From: Anaspis maculata
Lineage: Eukaryota; Arthropoda; Insecta; Coleoptera; Scraptiidae
Length of the DNA: 64,000 bases
Direction of reading: 5' to 3'
Assembly (NCBI GenBank): GCA_949128115.1
Contig: OX421968.1
Coordinates: 8,494,001 to 8,558,000 of the forward strand
Position 1 is the stretch's first letter. Each line of letters starts with the position of its first letter. Below are positions 12,701 to 21,226 of the stretch, in pieces. The notes under the pieces were generated by a model. The model had not been told where the DNA came from, did not search any database, and was given only the letters and a program-made list of their open reading frames with translations. The position numbers and the translations under genes were made by a program.

Positions 12701-14632
12701 TTGGCAGATTAAACCTGGAATACCCTACATAAGTGATGCGATATCTTTGTTAAGGCTGTATTCGCAGCGGGGTAAAATTATCTTTAATATTTCTTCCTCA
12801 AAAATGAAGATAAAAACTCATTTTCTCTTATACGGTGTATTGAGTGTGTTAGAAAACTTACGTAGCGGTTTTTCAATTACGTAAAAAAATATTTTATATA
12901 TTTGAAATAAATATTATAAAATTAAAATTTTATTAATACATATTAAAAAAATGTGGGGTTAATCCAAACGGAAGCAAGGTGAACAAACATTTGATGGAAT
13001 CCCATCAAAAGCTCTGTATGTCTCTATCTCAATTTTTGAGGGAGAAATATCAATACCCTGCGAATACAGCCTTTAAGGACAGCATTTCCTAGTGTTTTTT
13101 CTTTAAACGTGAGTTTTATGAAAACCAGTGGAGTGGGAGAATTGAAAGAAAAAAGGGTTTTCTAAAATCAGGTATGAAAATTTATAAGTATTTCAATATT
13201 TCAAATTTCGAAAAACTCGATTTTTTTTTCAAAATTTTCAAATATTTTCCGAAAAAAGACCCTCATTCTCTTGCCAGCTCAGATTTGGATAAGTCATTTT
13301 TTTGTTACATTTTTATCTGCACAGATTTGGCAGTAACTCACGCCACAAGAATCTATCTGTTTCTCTTTCGCTCTGCAGCTAATCCGCAGTCTGTTTCAGC
13401 CATTTTTTATGCTAGGAAATGACGTCCTTGGGGGATTTCTGATGCGACTAAAAAAGTTGTTGACGGGAATCGTTTTTTTTTTCGTCAAGTAGAAACTCCT
13501 CCAAAAAAATAATGTACGGGCTTGCTATCAAATTTTGAAAATGTCCAAAATTTTTTGAAAATGTTTGATTGTGATTTTTGAAAATTCAAAAACTAGATAG
13601 TATCGACAATGCATCTTCCCTCAAGAAAGTCGCATGCCAAATTTGAACTTTCTTTTTCAAAAGAAAAAAAGATACCAAAAATGATTTCTACTAATTCACT
13701 TCTTCATGTCTACGAGAAATCATTTTTGGTACCTTTTTTTTGAAAAAAGAAAAGTTCAAATTTGGCATGCGACTATTTTGGGGGAAGATGCATTGTCGAT
13801 GCTATCTAGTTTTTGAATTTTCAAAAATCAAAATCAAAAATTTTCATTTGGAAATTTTAAAAATTTGACAGCAATGTCCGTGCATTTTCTATTTGGAGGA
13901 ATTTCTACTTGACGAAAAAAATAAAATAAAACCGATTCCCGTCAACAACTTTTTTAGTCGCATCAGAAACCCCTTAAGGTAAATTTTTACACCGGGGTGT
14001 TTTTTACTGGGATATTCTTCGGGATATTATTCATATATTTCTGATGGGATAATCCTCTTACACGATCACAAGAATACCGCTATTCTTTCAACATTGAATA
14101 ACACTTCTTTTTATGTTGTACTTGTAGTTGAATAAATAATTATTATTAACCTTCTTTTTTCAACTGAAATTCTCTGCATCAATCGCTGACCGCTGACGGT
14201 TATAAGCAAATGAGGGTCTGTTTATGAACAAAAAAATGACCATAAACTTGGTTTTTTGAACTTCAAGTTTTAAATCGGATTAATTAAATTTCAACTTAAA
14301 ATATCTCCACTTTCGTGTTCGCACTATTTCGGTGTTTTCATTATTTTATGCTTAGAACCTGCTCTAACATTGCAGACTTATTTTGTAAGTATGAGTTCGG
14401 TAGGTACCCTTACCAATGATTGAATTCATCGATCAACATCACAATAATTTGAGAGCTCCGTGGAAAGGAACAAGACTTGACAAGTGATATAAATAATGAC
14501 TATTTTAGCTGATTATGTGGTTCAAAAACACGCTTAGGTACTGATAAGAATTTGTGGTACCAAAATAATACAAATTCATAAATAATTAAATCAACGAAAT
14601 ATCTTACCGTTCAGCAGTTCTTCAGCCATCAT
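1..14632 (-). CDS. bgm: bubblegum/ACSBG-type very-long-chain acyl-CoA synthetase, 3' end outside window
   Basis: Adenylate-forming enzyme that activates long and very-long-chain fatty acids with ATP and CoA, probably at ER, peroxisomal or other membranes. Model: join of complement 14608-14632, 3853-4060, 3657-3791, 3271-3466, 3087-3188, 2634-3031 and 1-724; all junctions are GT-AG and all phases agree, giving 596 residues before the window edge. The AMP-binding P-loop YTSGTVGKPK is at residues 221-230, MEAFGMSEASG at 409-419, GWLHTGDLG at 482-490 and GRLKELLITAGGENIPP at 502-518, all typical of the ACSBG subfamily. The family usually has about 650-720 residues, so roughly 50-120 C-terminal residues should lie to the left. 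The first intron is 10.5 kb and full of mobile elements. Family assignment is firm; orthology to Drosophila bgm is inferred from sequence character only. Confidence 0.93.
725..2633 (-). other. bgm intron 6
   Basis: Donor GGGTATGA follows base 2634 and acceptor TTTACAG lies at 725-731. No coding sequence is seen. The only recognisable item is a solitary transposon end, GTGAACACCCTGTA, at about 2076-2089. It matches the CAGGGTGT termini found elsewhere in the window but has no partner here. Confidence 0.7.
2634..3031 (-). CDS. bgm: bgm coding exon 6 (AMP-binding motif)
   Basis: Starts after acceptor CTTTGCAG and ends AAAGG before gtatga. It opens with SGTVGKPKAVMLSHDN, the phosphate-binding loop of the AMP-binding family, and continues through LVSYLPLSHVAAQMIDIY, a stretch conserved in ACSBG enzymes. 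The frame stays open past the donor to 2537, but those extra residues do not fit the family. Confidence 0.92.
3087..3188 (-). CDS. bgm: bgm coding exon 5
   Basis: A 102-base, phase-0 exon that begins WEDLMKIG after acceptor TTTTCCAG and ends CTLVYT before gtaaac. Joining to exon 6 rebuilds the expected CTLVYT-SGT motif. Confidence 0.91.
3271..3466 (-). CDS. bgm: bgm coding exon 4
   Basis: Encodes GIACGIYTTNTSEACFY and SNIVVVEDEKQLEKIL, both typical of the ACSBG N-terminal half. Acceptor ATTACAG, donor gtaagt. The first base completes the glycine codon from exon 3. Confidence 0.91.
3657..3791 (-). CDS. bgm: bgm coding exon 3
   Basis: Encodes DYYEQVRTCAKAFIQLGL and SVCILGFNSPEWFISDLG, the conserved ILGFNSPEW block of acyl-CoA synthetases. 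Acceptor TTTCAG, donor GGgtaatg. Confidence 0.92.
3853..4060 (-). CDS. bgm: bgm coding exon 2
   Basis: Encodes GPDQIFPAVELTTVNPGGRV through NGKWIKVSYK. Splicing to ATTATTAG at 4061 is preferred over an unspliced start (MLNLKLLGP), because the small exon at 14608-14632 joins it in the correct phase. The unspliced start remains possible as an alternative N-terminus. Confidence 0.85.
4340..5480. mobile_element. 1.14 kb foldback DNA transposon, CAG(A/G)CGTCCC-type ends, TA target duplication
   Basis: Left end CAGACGTCCCAGAAATGAGT and right end ACTCATTTCTGGGACACCTG are inverted repeats flanked by TA at 4338-4339 and 5481-5482. The inverted arms extend inward for most of the element (for example the matching GTCAAACTGATTGAGGG and CCTCAATCAGTTTGAC segments), leaving a centre near 4.9 kb. 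No open frame is present. The TA duplication and termini suggest a non-autonomous IS630/Tc1/mariner-type element; that class assignment is inferred. Confidence 0.82.
5483..6351. other. bgm intron 1, no recognised feature
   Basis: AT-rich sequence with a T-rich tract at about 5811-5838. Only short chance frames occur. I see no gene or repeat terminus. Confidence 0.5.
6352..6505 (-). repeat. SINE fragment (3' domain), same family as 21227-21575
   Basis: Carries the block CGACGCCGGTGAATGCTTTC and a TTTTAACGACCACCAACATC block, in the same order and orientation as the full SINE at 21227-21575. The tRNA-like head is missing, so this is a 5'-truncated copy. Confidence 0.72.
6610..7429. mobile_element. 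hAT-type non-autonomous element with 8-bp duplication CCTCTACA
   Basis: Flanked by CCTCTACA at 6602-6609 and 7430-7437. The ends are inverted arrays of ATCCCGGGAT-type motifs, and inner arms match further (CACCTCAGTTGAATGAAAAA against an inverted copy near 7310). No transposase frame is seen. A smaller inverted pair around ACCTGTGGGCG (about 7050-7250) suggests a nested miniature element. Confidence 0.83.
7719..9054. mobile_element. Inserted element with TGTTCCATCAG ends, 4-bp duplication AATA
   Basis: Begins GGTATGTTCCATCAGCAG and ends CTGATGGAACAAACCT, flanked by AATA at 7715-7718 and 9055-9058. The uninterrupted paralogues at 27.6 and 44.0 kb show the empty site TTTTCAATATCGG or TTGAAAAT equivalents. 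Further copies of GTTCCATCA lie inside (about 7780, 7830, 8090). It is itself interrupted by the hAT element at 8174-8999. Confidence 0.72.
8174..8999. mobile_element. hAT-type element, CAGGGCTGGGC ends, 8-bp duplication CTTACAGT
   Basis: Terminal inverted repeats CAGGGCTGGGC and GCCCAGCCCTG are flanked by CTTACAGT at 8166-8173 and 9000-9007, diagnostic of hAT. Subterminal regions are arrays of GTATTTGAAATAC-like motifs on both sides. The centre (about 8380-8760) is unique sequence with a 146-codon open frame on the plus strand; it has a weak FSK...SPKE string faintly like a hAT C-terminus, which I do not regard as proof of a transposase. Confidence 0.87.
9163..9330. repeat. Half copy of the TTAA element family (see 49476-49799)
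   Basis: Contains GGAGTTTAATTGGTGAAATA, GCGTTGCGGAATCAATC and GTCTCTTTAGAAAGCTACAA in the same order as the left half of the 49476-49799 element. The right half is missing. Confidence 0.6.
9836..10193. repeat. Foldback of the GCTTTCCACCTAG miniature element, inserted in LINE RT
   Basis: Both ends carry inverted copies of the right half of the 19671-19845 and 29970-30154 element (GCGCTTTCCACCTAG and CCAGGTGGAAAGCGC, with ATTTTGTGCCA inside). A partial copy of the TTAA-family element (TAAAATAAGCGTTGCGAAAT) occupies the middle, so the unit is composite. Confidence 0.7.
10224..10385. mobile_element. Harbinger-like MITE, AGGTGCGTTCAGTCAGC ends, 3-bp duplication TAA
   Basis: A near-perfect 162-bp palindrome with ends AGGTGCGTTCAGTCAGC and GCTGACTGAACGCACCT, flanked by TAA at 10221-10223 and 10386-10388. 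Its sister is at 59703-59883. The 3-bp duplication suggests PIF/Harbinger but no transposase is present to confirm it. Confidence 0.82.
10613..11324. other. bgm intron 1, unassigned sequence with two solitary transposon ends
   Basis: Contains ACAGGGTGATCCCGAAAGGT near 10839 and ACAGGTGGCCCAATGAAAAC near 11130. Both look like CAGG-type termini of Tc1/mariner-like elements, but they are not an inverted pair. No gene is visible. Confidence 0.5.
11325..11442. mobile_element. MITE with ATACACCTAT(T/C)CC ends
   Basis: Ends ATACACCTATTCCGTCG and CGATGGGATAGGTGTAT form an inverted pair 118 bp apart. The same termini bound 27123-27585, which defines a small family. Confidence 0.65.
11621..11719. repeat. 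Hairpin miniature element
   Basis: GCGCCGAAAACCGGGCATAG and CTATGCCGTTTTCAGCGC are inverted arms with further pairing around GCAGCTCG and CGAGAGCTGC. It can fold over its whole ~100 bp. No target duplication was identified. Confidence 0.6.
11720..12507. other. bgm intron 1, no recognised feature
   Basis: Low-complexity AT-rich sequence with short chance frames. I see no repeat termini or coding similarity. Confidence 0.5.
12508..12635. repeat. Perfect 64-bp tandem duplication
   Basis: The unit beginning TACCTAGATGGTGCCTAAAG at 12508-12571 is repeated immediately at 12572-12635 with no differences that I can find. Confidence 0.95.
12754..13072. mobile_element. MITE flanked by TTAA, GGCTGTATTCGC ends
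   Basis: Ends GGCTGTATTCGCAGCGGGGT and TACCCTGCGAATACAGCCT are flanked by TTAA (12750-12753, 13073-13076), a piggyBac-style duplication. The interior is AT-rich and non-coding. Confidence 0.72.
13426..13979. repeat. 554-bp foldback
   Basis: Left arm GATGCGACTAAAAAAGTTG pairs with right arm CAACTTTTTTAGTCGCATC, and matching continues through AGTTCAAATTTGGCATGCGA to a centre near 13700. The arms differ by small indels. Termini are roughly CCTTGGGGG and CCCCTTAAGG. No coding potential. Confidence 0.8.
13980..14607 (-). other. Start of bgm intron 1
   Basis: AT-rich intronic sequence immediately downstream of the first bgm coding exon, with donor gtaaga at 14607. No repeat ends or coding sequence recognised. 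Confidence 0.5.
14608..14632 (-). CDS. bgm: bgm first coding exon (8 codons)
   Basis: Two adjacent ATG codons followed by GCTGAAGAACTGCTGAACG and donor gtaagat. It encodes MMAEELLN plus one base, and that phase-1 ending exactly matches the phase of exon 2, giving MMAEELLN-GPDQIFPAVE. Its small size and 10.5 kb distance make it less certain than the other exons. Confidence 0.72.
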
Positions 14633-16072
14633 CACACGTGCACCATTCGACTTTAGACACCTTTAATAATTAAACGATTATTGTTAGGTAGCCACACACG
14701 AATTATTGTGTTATAAATTTTATTGTTGTTACTATCGAACACGCGATTTGTAAATATTTAGTTGAGGTGATGAATTTGCGGAGAGGACGCGGCAGCGGCA
14801 ACAACTCTAACGTGGTTTTAAAACCTCGCTATGATTTGAACTGGCACATCATTACTCATTACATACTAACTCACTAACTGTATGGGTAGGATCGGGATTT
14901 GCCAGTGGTATATTATGCCACTGAGTACTGAGTTAGGTACCTACTTATGTGCACTTTAAAAGTATATTGTTTACCTAGAGCTAAAGATAGGTAGTTAAAT
15001 TATATTGTTGGCAGCAATCACGTCGATACTAAATCGGCAGTTAATTGGACAATAACCACCTCATCTCATGTAGGTATTCTAGCAATAGTTTCTTAAGATA
15101 TTAGTCAAATTACTTATGGAAAAACATTCGTACGGAATAATGTGACTGACATCTTATAGGATTTTTTTTTCATCAAAAATTGATAGCACTCTAAATTTTT
15201 CATTAAATGTTTTTCTTGATGTTTATTCCAAGTCTAAATTTTATGTCTTCAACAAAGTGTGATGGTTATTGCAATAACAGTTCCTAACTGATGTCTAGTT
15301 TAGATGCATTACAAATTTAATCAAATATCCATTATTTTAATGAAATCGGCTTATGTATCAATTGGATCAGTTGAAACTGCGAAAAAAAGACACTTACCCG
15401 AAGTAAAAAAGGATCCCGATGAGATGAACGTCTCAGATGAAGCCACAGACGAAGTGAATGGTGACGGGATTTATCAAAATCAATTTGGCCGTTATCAGTT
15501 ACAAATAGTTCACCCGTAACTTGAAAGGGCATGCAGTCTCACTCTAGATCGATGTTAACTGATTTTAAAAGTCCGGCATCTTACGTAAGACTTCATTAAA
15601 ACTTTGTTGATACAGTGCAATAAATGTTGACGACAGCACATCTCAGAAACAATACCAGCAATGTTTCTGTATACGGTTTCGACCAAGAGTGAATTCTTTC
15701 CATTCATACAAAGCTGTTGGAAAAACAAATCCCACCCAATTGAAAAAATATATTACTTACCTTGGATCAATGTTTCAATAAAATGTAGGTTTGTACCTAC
15801 CATGCATTTTGACGCTAACTTGTGTGTTCAAAGAAATAACATCTAATGTCATCAGGTTAAAGTATCGTGAAAAATGCCGTATGATCAGAATAGAAACAAT
15901 AAACAATAAGCAAACGTTACAAAGTGTTTTTGCCACCGCATATGCTTGATTCATATTAATTTAGGCAGGTATTTCAAAGAGTGAAACCTTTGACGCTGCG
16001 CACATTTCAAACTGACCAAATGGCAACGCTTCAACGCGCGGGTCAGTTAAGCTGAGTTTAGATGCTCTGTAG
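14633..16072. other. Upstream region of bgm
   Basis: Should contain the bgm 5' UTR and promoter. A relatively GC-rich patch at about 14780-14830 could be near the transcription start. A 71-codon plus-strand frame near 15304 has no recognisable similarity. No defined promoter motif could be supported. Confidence 0.4.
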
Positions 16073-16276
16073 CAGGGCCGGCCATCCCAGGGGCCGGCAA
16101 CAATAGTGGTGCTGACGTGCTCGAGCACCACACGTAATCCGAAGAGGTGGTGCTGAGCACCACATGTTGAAAATGCAAAAATTGAAACTAGCGCCATAGT
16201 ACTCCAATTCACCAATTTCGAGAATTTTTGTTTCATTTTAAAAGTTTTATTCATGTATTATTACCCCTATATTATA

Positions 16277-17975
16277 CAGGTGTCCCAGAATGAAGTAGAC
16301 AACGGCCTATGGAAGTCCAGAAGACACTGAAAGACCTCTATATTATTTTTTTGCGAAAGCTCAATATTGAACGAGATACAGCTCTTCAAAATTTGACTTT
16401 TTTATTGGTTTTTCATGGATAATTCATGAACGGGTCATAAAAGTATTCGGCTGAAATTCGCCAGAGACTTGTATAGAATGGTTCCCCACTTATTGACATA
16501 CTTGATTCCAACCAGTAGTAAAACAAATAAAAATTAGAATAAAGAAAAAATTCGAATGCCGACAAAAATAATAATAATAATTATTATTATTATTATTGTT
16601 GTACTGCACCCAACAGGCAGAAAAGCCCAGTTGGAGGGTGAGGGATACCAGAGGGATATCCGAGGGGGGGTACATACTTAGGAAAAAACCTTCGCCTTTA
16701 TGTCGGACAGAGAACAGTTGAAGAGATCAACCTCGCTCTCATAAGCAGAGTAATTGACAATCATCTGATAGAGAGGAGATGCCACTAGGATGTTGGTTCT
16801 AGCTGTGGGAAGGTGGAATAAACTGTGTGATCTAGAGGAAAGCCGAGGAACACTGAGACCCACAGCACCAAGAAAATCAGGGCAATCCAACGCGTTGCTA
16901 AATAGACCAAAAAGAAAATGGATTGACTGGAACACTCTTCGAGACTTTAAAGATGACAGGTTGAACCGCTCCAACATGATCTCCTGAGGAAAACCACGTG
17001 GAGGGTATTGATTGTCCAGTATAAAATAAGCCGCTTTCAAAAACCTCTTCTGAACTCACTCTAAATCATTGACGAAGGAGTCATAAATCGGACTCCAGAC
17101 AAGAGAGGCGTAATCAAGTTTGGACCGGACGAAAGAAACATACAAGGCTTTCAGTGTTTCAACGTTAGTAAATGCCTTTGAGTTTCTCAGCACAAAGCCA
17201 AGATTTTTGTATGCCGAGCTCGAGACATAACTGATGCGCTCTTTGAAGGATAGACCGCCGTCAAAAACTACCCCAAGGTCCTTCACCGTCCGAGGTCTCT
17301 GCAATATTTCTCCCCCCAAAGTGTAGTCGAAAACGACGTTTTCATGTTTTCTGCTGTAGGACATAACGCTGCACTTACTCACATTGATCGGCAAGCCATT
17401 CTCACTGCACCAAGCAACAACTGTATTGAGATCTACCTGCAGGCGCCCGCAGTCTGCGAGGGAAGACACCACACTAAAAACCTTCAAGTCGTCTGCATAA
17501 AGCAAGTACCTCGCATTGATGTTCATAACTATATCGTTTATAAAAAGGATAAAAAGCAAGGGACCTAGCACAGAACCCTGAGAAACTCCGGAAACCTGTA
17601 AAAACCTGCGGGATCTGAAGCCCTTAAGGTAGACGTATTGGTACCTGTTACAAAGATAGGAGCGAAACAAGGATATTAGTGGGTCAGAAAGTCCATAAGA
17701 ACTCAATTTGCGGAGCAAGATGCCGTGGACTAGTCTGTCAAATGCCTTCGAGAAATCAGTATATATGGCATCAACCTGATGTCCACCATCAATTTTTTTA
17801 CTGAGGTATTGGGTGAAGTTTGCAAGATTGGTCACGGTGGAACGAGCCCTCATGAAACCATGCTGATGAACAGTGACGGAGTGAGATACATGACTAGAAT
17901 TATGTAGGGGCCTCTAATTTCTTCCGGGCTATCTCCCATTATGCGTTTGGCTATACTTTATTTTGGGACAGCCTG
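16277..17975. mobile_element. CAGG(T/C)TGTCCCA-ended DNA transposon with a LINE inside
   Basis: Left end CAGGTGTCCCAGAATGAAGT (TA at 16275-16276) and right end TACTTTATTTTGGGACAGCC-TG (TA at 17976-17977) are inverted ends with a TA duplication. Termini resemble those of 4340-5480. Only short flanks remain around the LINE at 16560-17900. Confidence 0.7.
16560..17900 (-). pseudogene. 5'-truncated LINE reverse transcriptase (RT fragment 1)
   Basis: The minus-strand frame 17853-17056 encodes HGFMRARSTVTNL, VDAIYTDFSKAFDRLVHG, GVSQGSVLGPLLF and the catalytic YADDLK, so the finger and palm domain is nearly intact. A single in-frame TGA at 17058-17056, where relatives have tryptophan, interrupts it; the same frame then runs from 17055 to 16678 through the C-terminal region. 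The 5' part is missing upstream of about 17900 and the 3' end carries an AAT/ATT repeat at about 16567-16598. Jockey-like lineage is likely. One of the least decayed elements here. Confidence 0.88.
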
Positions 17976-18657
17976 TACCTAGAGTATATTTTATTCAAAG
18001 ATGACGTGTGCCTGAATTTTTTTTTCAAGTTCAGACTTCTGAACTTCAAAAAAAATCGCCTGCGACGCTGATCCCCCCCCCCAGTCATTTTTCTGAAATA
18101 TTCAATAGTCAGCACCACACGTTCAAATCCAAAGTTGCCAGCCCTGCTGTAGTCCGCAATTCCGCATTGCGGGTTCGGAATTACGGATAGTGGACAAGTA
18201 CCACGTTTTCACCAATTTACCCAATAGCATCTGCACTTTGTGTTTTGTGCTCAGAAAATGAGAGTTTAGGTGTCGAATAAGTACACACCGAGGTCCCTAA
18301 CAACAATGTCCCCTTGCAAGCCAAGGCAGTCGTCGTTCGATGGCACAGATGTAGAATCTTTAGGTCATCTGCATACAATAAAGAACGGGTTCTCTAGTCT
18401 CAGACCGACATCATTAATAAAGATATTGAAGAGTCGAGGTCCCGGAACAGATCCTTGTGGCACCCCAGACAAAATCTCGGAATTAACTGAGTCGTAACCG
18501 GACACCCTGACAAACTGCCTCCGACCAGAGACGAGCTTGTCTCTGCTCCGATCTACCAAGTATGACCTGAACAACTTAACCAAAACAGGCGAGAAACCCA
18601 GACGCTCCATCTTTAGTAGGTAACAAAATGTCGTGACTTGTGCGGTCAAAAACCTCA

Positions 18658-18776
18658 GGGGCCCGATTCCTAGGAAGGATGTGATCCGTTCACATGCGAA
18701 GTTGCTAGGCAACCAGGGCTGTGATTGGCTGCGCCGCGATCGCCCGGTGATCGCTCCCTTCTAGAAATAAGGCCCC
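18658..18776. mobile_element. MITE with GGGGCC ends inserted in LINE RT
   Basis: GGGGCCCGATTCCTAGGAAG and CTTCTAGAAATAAGGCCCC are inverted ends. Related sequence at 41129-41418 has the same GGGGCCTTATTTCTAGA end and GAGCGATC subterminal motif. It separates the two halves of a reverse transcriptase block, which fixes its boundaries well. Confidence 0.75.
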
Positions 18777-18932
18777 AGAAAAGTCCGTATAAACAATGCC
18801 AATCTGCGCGCCCTCCCTCATGCGGTCGGATATGAACTGTGTCGTCTCTACAAGGTTCGTAACTGTCGACTTACCCCTCACAAAACCGTGCTGCTCAGCA
18901 ACTATCTTTTGCTCCACAAATGGTCCCACAAT

Positions 18933-19482
18933 TAGGGATGGGCGATATCGTGATCCGGGTATCAAAGTTTGATGAGAAAAAAATATCGATAATTATCGAT
19001 ATATCAAATATCAATAATTATCGATATATCAAATATCAATAATTACCAAATATCAAAAATTGATAATTATTAAAATATCAGATATCAATAACTATCAAAG
19101 CATCAAAAATTGATAATTATAAAAATATCAATATGAAAATAAGGATATCAAGTAATTATATGGAAAAATAAATCATAAATCATTGATGGTGATTCTAGAC
19201 TTGCATGATGAATGAAATTTACTTCTTTGGAAGCCTTTATTGGTCTTCTATCTTGTTATTTATTTATATTTCAATATGATAATCCGTGATAATCATTGTC
19301 CATATTTCGATAATATGTTGACATTTATCGATATTAATATTCTGATAATTATCGACATATTATGATATTTTGATAATTATCGATATTTGATACATCGATA
19401 TGTTTTAAAACTGATATCATCAGTTGATATATCGATATATTGATAAATTTATTGATATATCAATAGTTTTGCCCATCCCATA
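18933..19482. mobile_element. hAT-type element, TAGGGATGGGC ends, 8-bp duplication CCCACAAT
   Basis: Flanked by CCCACAAT at 18925-18932 and 19483-19490. Ends TAGGGATGGGC and GCCCATCCCATA; the interior is largely ATCGATAATTATCGATAT-type repeats in both orientations. Removing it restores continuity of the LINE reading frame, confirming the boundaries. Confidence 0.88.
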
Positions 19483-19670
19483 CCCACAATCCCATCCAAA
19501 CAAGTTTTGTACACCTTGCCAACGTTGCTCATGATTGCGATTGGTTTCCTTAATTATGGACGTCACCCCGAAGACCTATTTAGAGGACGGAAAAAAGTTG
19601 AGCTTTTCCCACCATAATTTTTTAAACGGATTTTGCGTAATGACAGACGGACCGCACTGCGTGCTTTCCA

Positions 19671-19845
19671 CCTAGCCCCAAGTTCGGTACACCTGCCATT
19701 TACGCATGTGCGGGTGCCAAACGGTGCTTTCCATCTACGTGTTCCAACTCGGTTCTGCGCCGTTCATTGGATCACCTAAAATTTTGTGCCACACCATGGA
19801 ACATGTGCCGTCTGGTGGTATTTGTACCGTCTAGGTGGAAAGCAC
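19671..19845. mobile_element. 175-bp MITE, GTGCTTTCCACCTAG ends
   Basis: GTGCTTTCCACCTAG and CTAGGTGGAAAGCAC are perfect inverted ends. A near-identical copy is at 29970-30154 and a foldback derivative at 9836-10193. Confidence 0.85.
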
Positions 19846-20246
19846 CGACTGTCCTTTATTATTACGTTTGGGGTCGTACGAAAGACATGCTTTACAGAAC
19901 TGAAGTCAACACTAGGGACGAGTTAAAAGAGGGGATAATGAAAAGCTGCTGCAGAAATTCGGAATGATAAGCAGGAGATTTAGAAGTTTATTATTTTGGT
20001 GATGAACGAAACGCATTGAAGCTGGAGGATAGCATTTCGAAAATCTCTTGATTGAAAAATTTTACATGTTTTGTTTTCCAAAATCTTTTCTGTTCACATT
20101 AATTGAAATTTCACTTTCATTTTGAGGCCTTTTATTGTAATGCGCATTATATGTGAAACCGGTCGAAGTGTGCCGTGCGAATTATTATTTGAAGCAGCAC
20201 ATTCAACAGGAGCAAAAAGTCTTAGATTCAAGAATTAATTTTCTTA

Positions 20247-20374
20247 CGCCGGGTTGCTCACTTCGAGTTTAATTTTAAACCCGGTTTAGTTACTATGGAA
20301 TTAATTGTTGTAACAATTAAATCTATGGCAACCAAACCAAGTTTAAAGTTAAACTCGGAGTGAGCAACCCGGCG
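20247..20374. mobile_element. 128-bp Harbinger-like MITE, CGCCGGGTTGCTCAC ends, TTA duplication
   Basis: CGCCGGGTTGCTCACTTCGA and CGGAGTGAGCAACCCGGCG are inverted ends flanked by TTA at 20244-20246 and 20375-20377, matching the TWA target preference of PIF/Harbinger elements. Confidence 0.82.
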
Positions 20375-20377
20375 TTA

Positions 20378-21226
20378 GAATTAGAAGATTTTAGGAAAGA
20401 AATTAGAATAGAATTTTCAACAATTCTGCCCCCCCCCCCCGAGAAAAAAATTTGCGTGGCGCTTCATCTCAATCGAAAGAGCACGGTCTTGTGGGCTATC
20501 CTACCAATTTTTGCGCTTTTGTCACAAAATGCCAGGTTCATATCACTAACCTCCGGACTAAGTTACCTCTTATCGACGCGAAGGTAGGAGCGCTGCGGTT
20601 TTCACCATAAGTCATACAAAAAAAAATCTTCCATTCGGAAATATTGAAAAAAATAAAATTATCTAGTATATTATCCGGACACCACTGTGAAAAGGGTCGG
20701 GATAGAATGCAGAAAGGAGACAGTAGACAGAATAGCTTCACTGGATAAGTGTATACTTGGTATTTGCACCAAATGTCACCATTATTGTATCCTTAGTGTA
20801 TAGAAAGAATGGAATAAAAATATATATTTTATCCAATCCTATTGAATGCACGCATTATCACGCGCCTACATGCCTGCATTTTTCAATAAGACTGGATAAA
20901 GCATAGTATTCTACTCGCGGGTAATGGCTATTACTCATTCGGATGCTTTACGACACTCGCCAAGGCTCGTGTCGGCAAACTGCATCCTCATGAGTAAGAA
21001 GCCATTATTACCCGCTTGTTGAATAATACACTATTTTCGCATTGAAAAAAAAAACAGTGATTTACAGCTGATCTGAAAGATTCGGCTGTGCACTAGTTTC
21101 TAAATAATCGTAAGCTACAAAAAAAAATAGAATAATGAATAACGTAGTTATCAAATGTTACACATAAACCATCACCAAATAAATGTTTAATTTCTTATAC
21201 CATTACAAAACATGGCTAGACATTCA
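20378..21226. other. Intergenic, with one hairpin element at 20904-21033
   Basis: The hairpin arms are CGCGGGTAATGGCTATTACTC and an inverted GAGTAAGAAGCCATTATTAC copy. The rest is AT-rich with no recognisable feature. Confidence 0.6.

Larger units (their letters stand above)
16073..18146. mobile_element. Probable hAT element (CAGGGC ends) enclosing two later insertions
   Basis: CAGGGCCGGCC at 16073 and GCCAGCCCTG ending at 18146 form inverted ends flanked by CTGTAG on both sides; only six bases match, so the 8-bp duplication is imperfect. CACCACACGT motifs lie near both ends. Most of the interior is the 16277-17975 element. Confidence 0.5.
18260..19560 (-). pseudogene. LINE reverse transcriptase (RT fragment 2), split by two miniature elements
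   Basis: On the minus strand: KPIAIMSNVGKVYKTCLDGI (upstream of the hAT insertion at 18933-19482), then VGPFVEQKIVAEQHGF, VRGKSTVTNL and VYTDFS, then the MITE at 18658-18776 inserted just inside the catalytic FD block, then EVFDRTSHD, GVPQGSVPGPRLFNIFIND and, after a frameshift, LYADDLKI. Related to but distinct from RT fragment 1. Non-functional. Confidence 0.85.
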
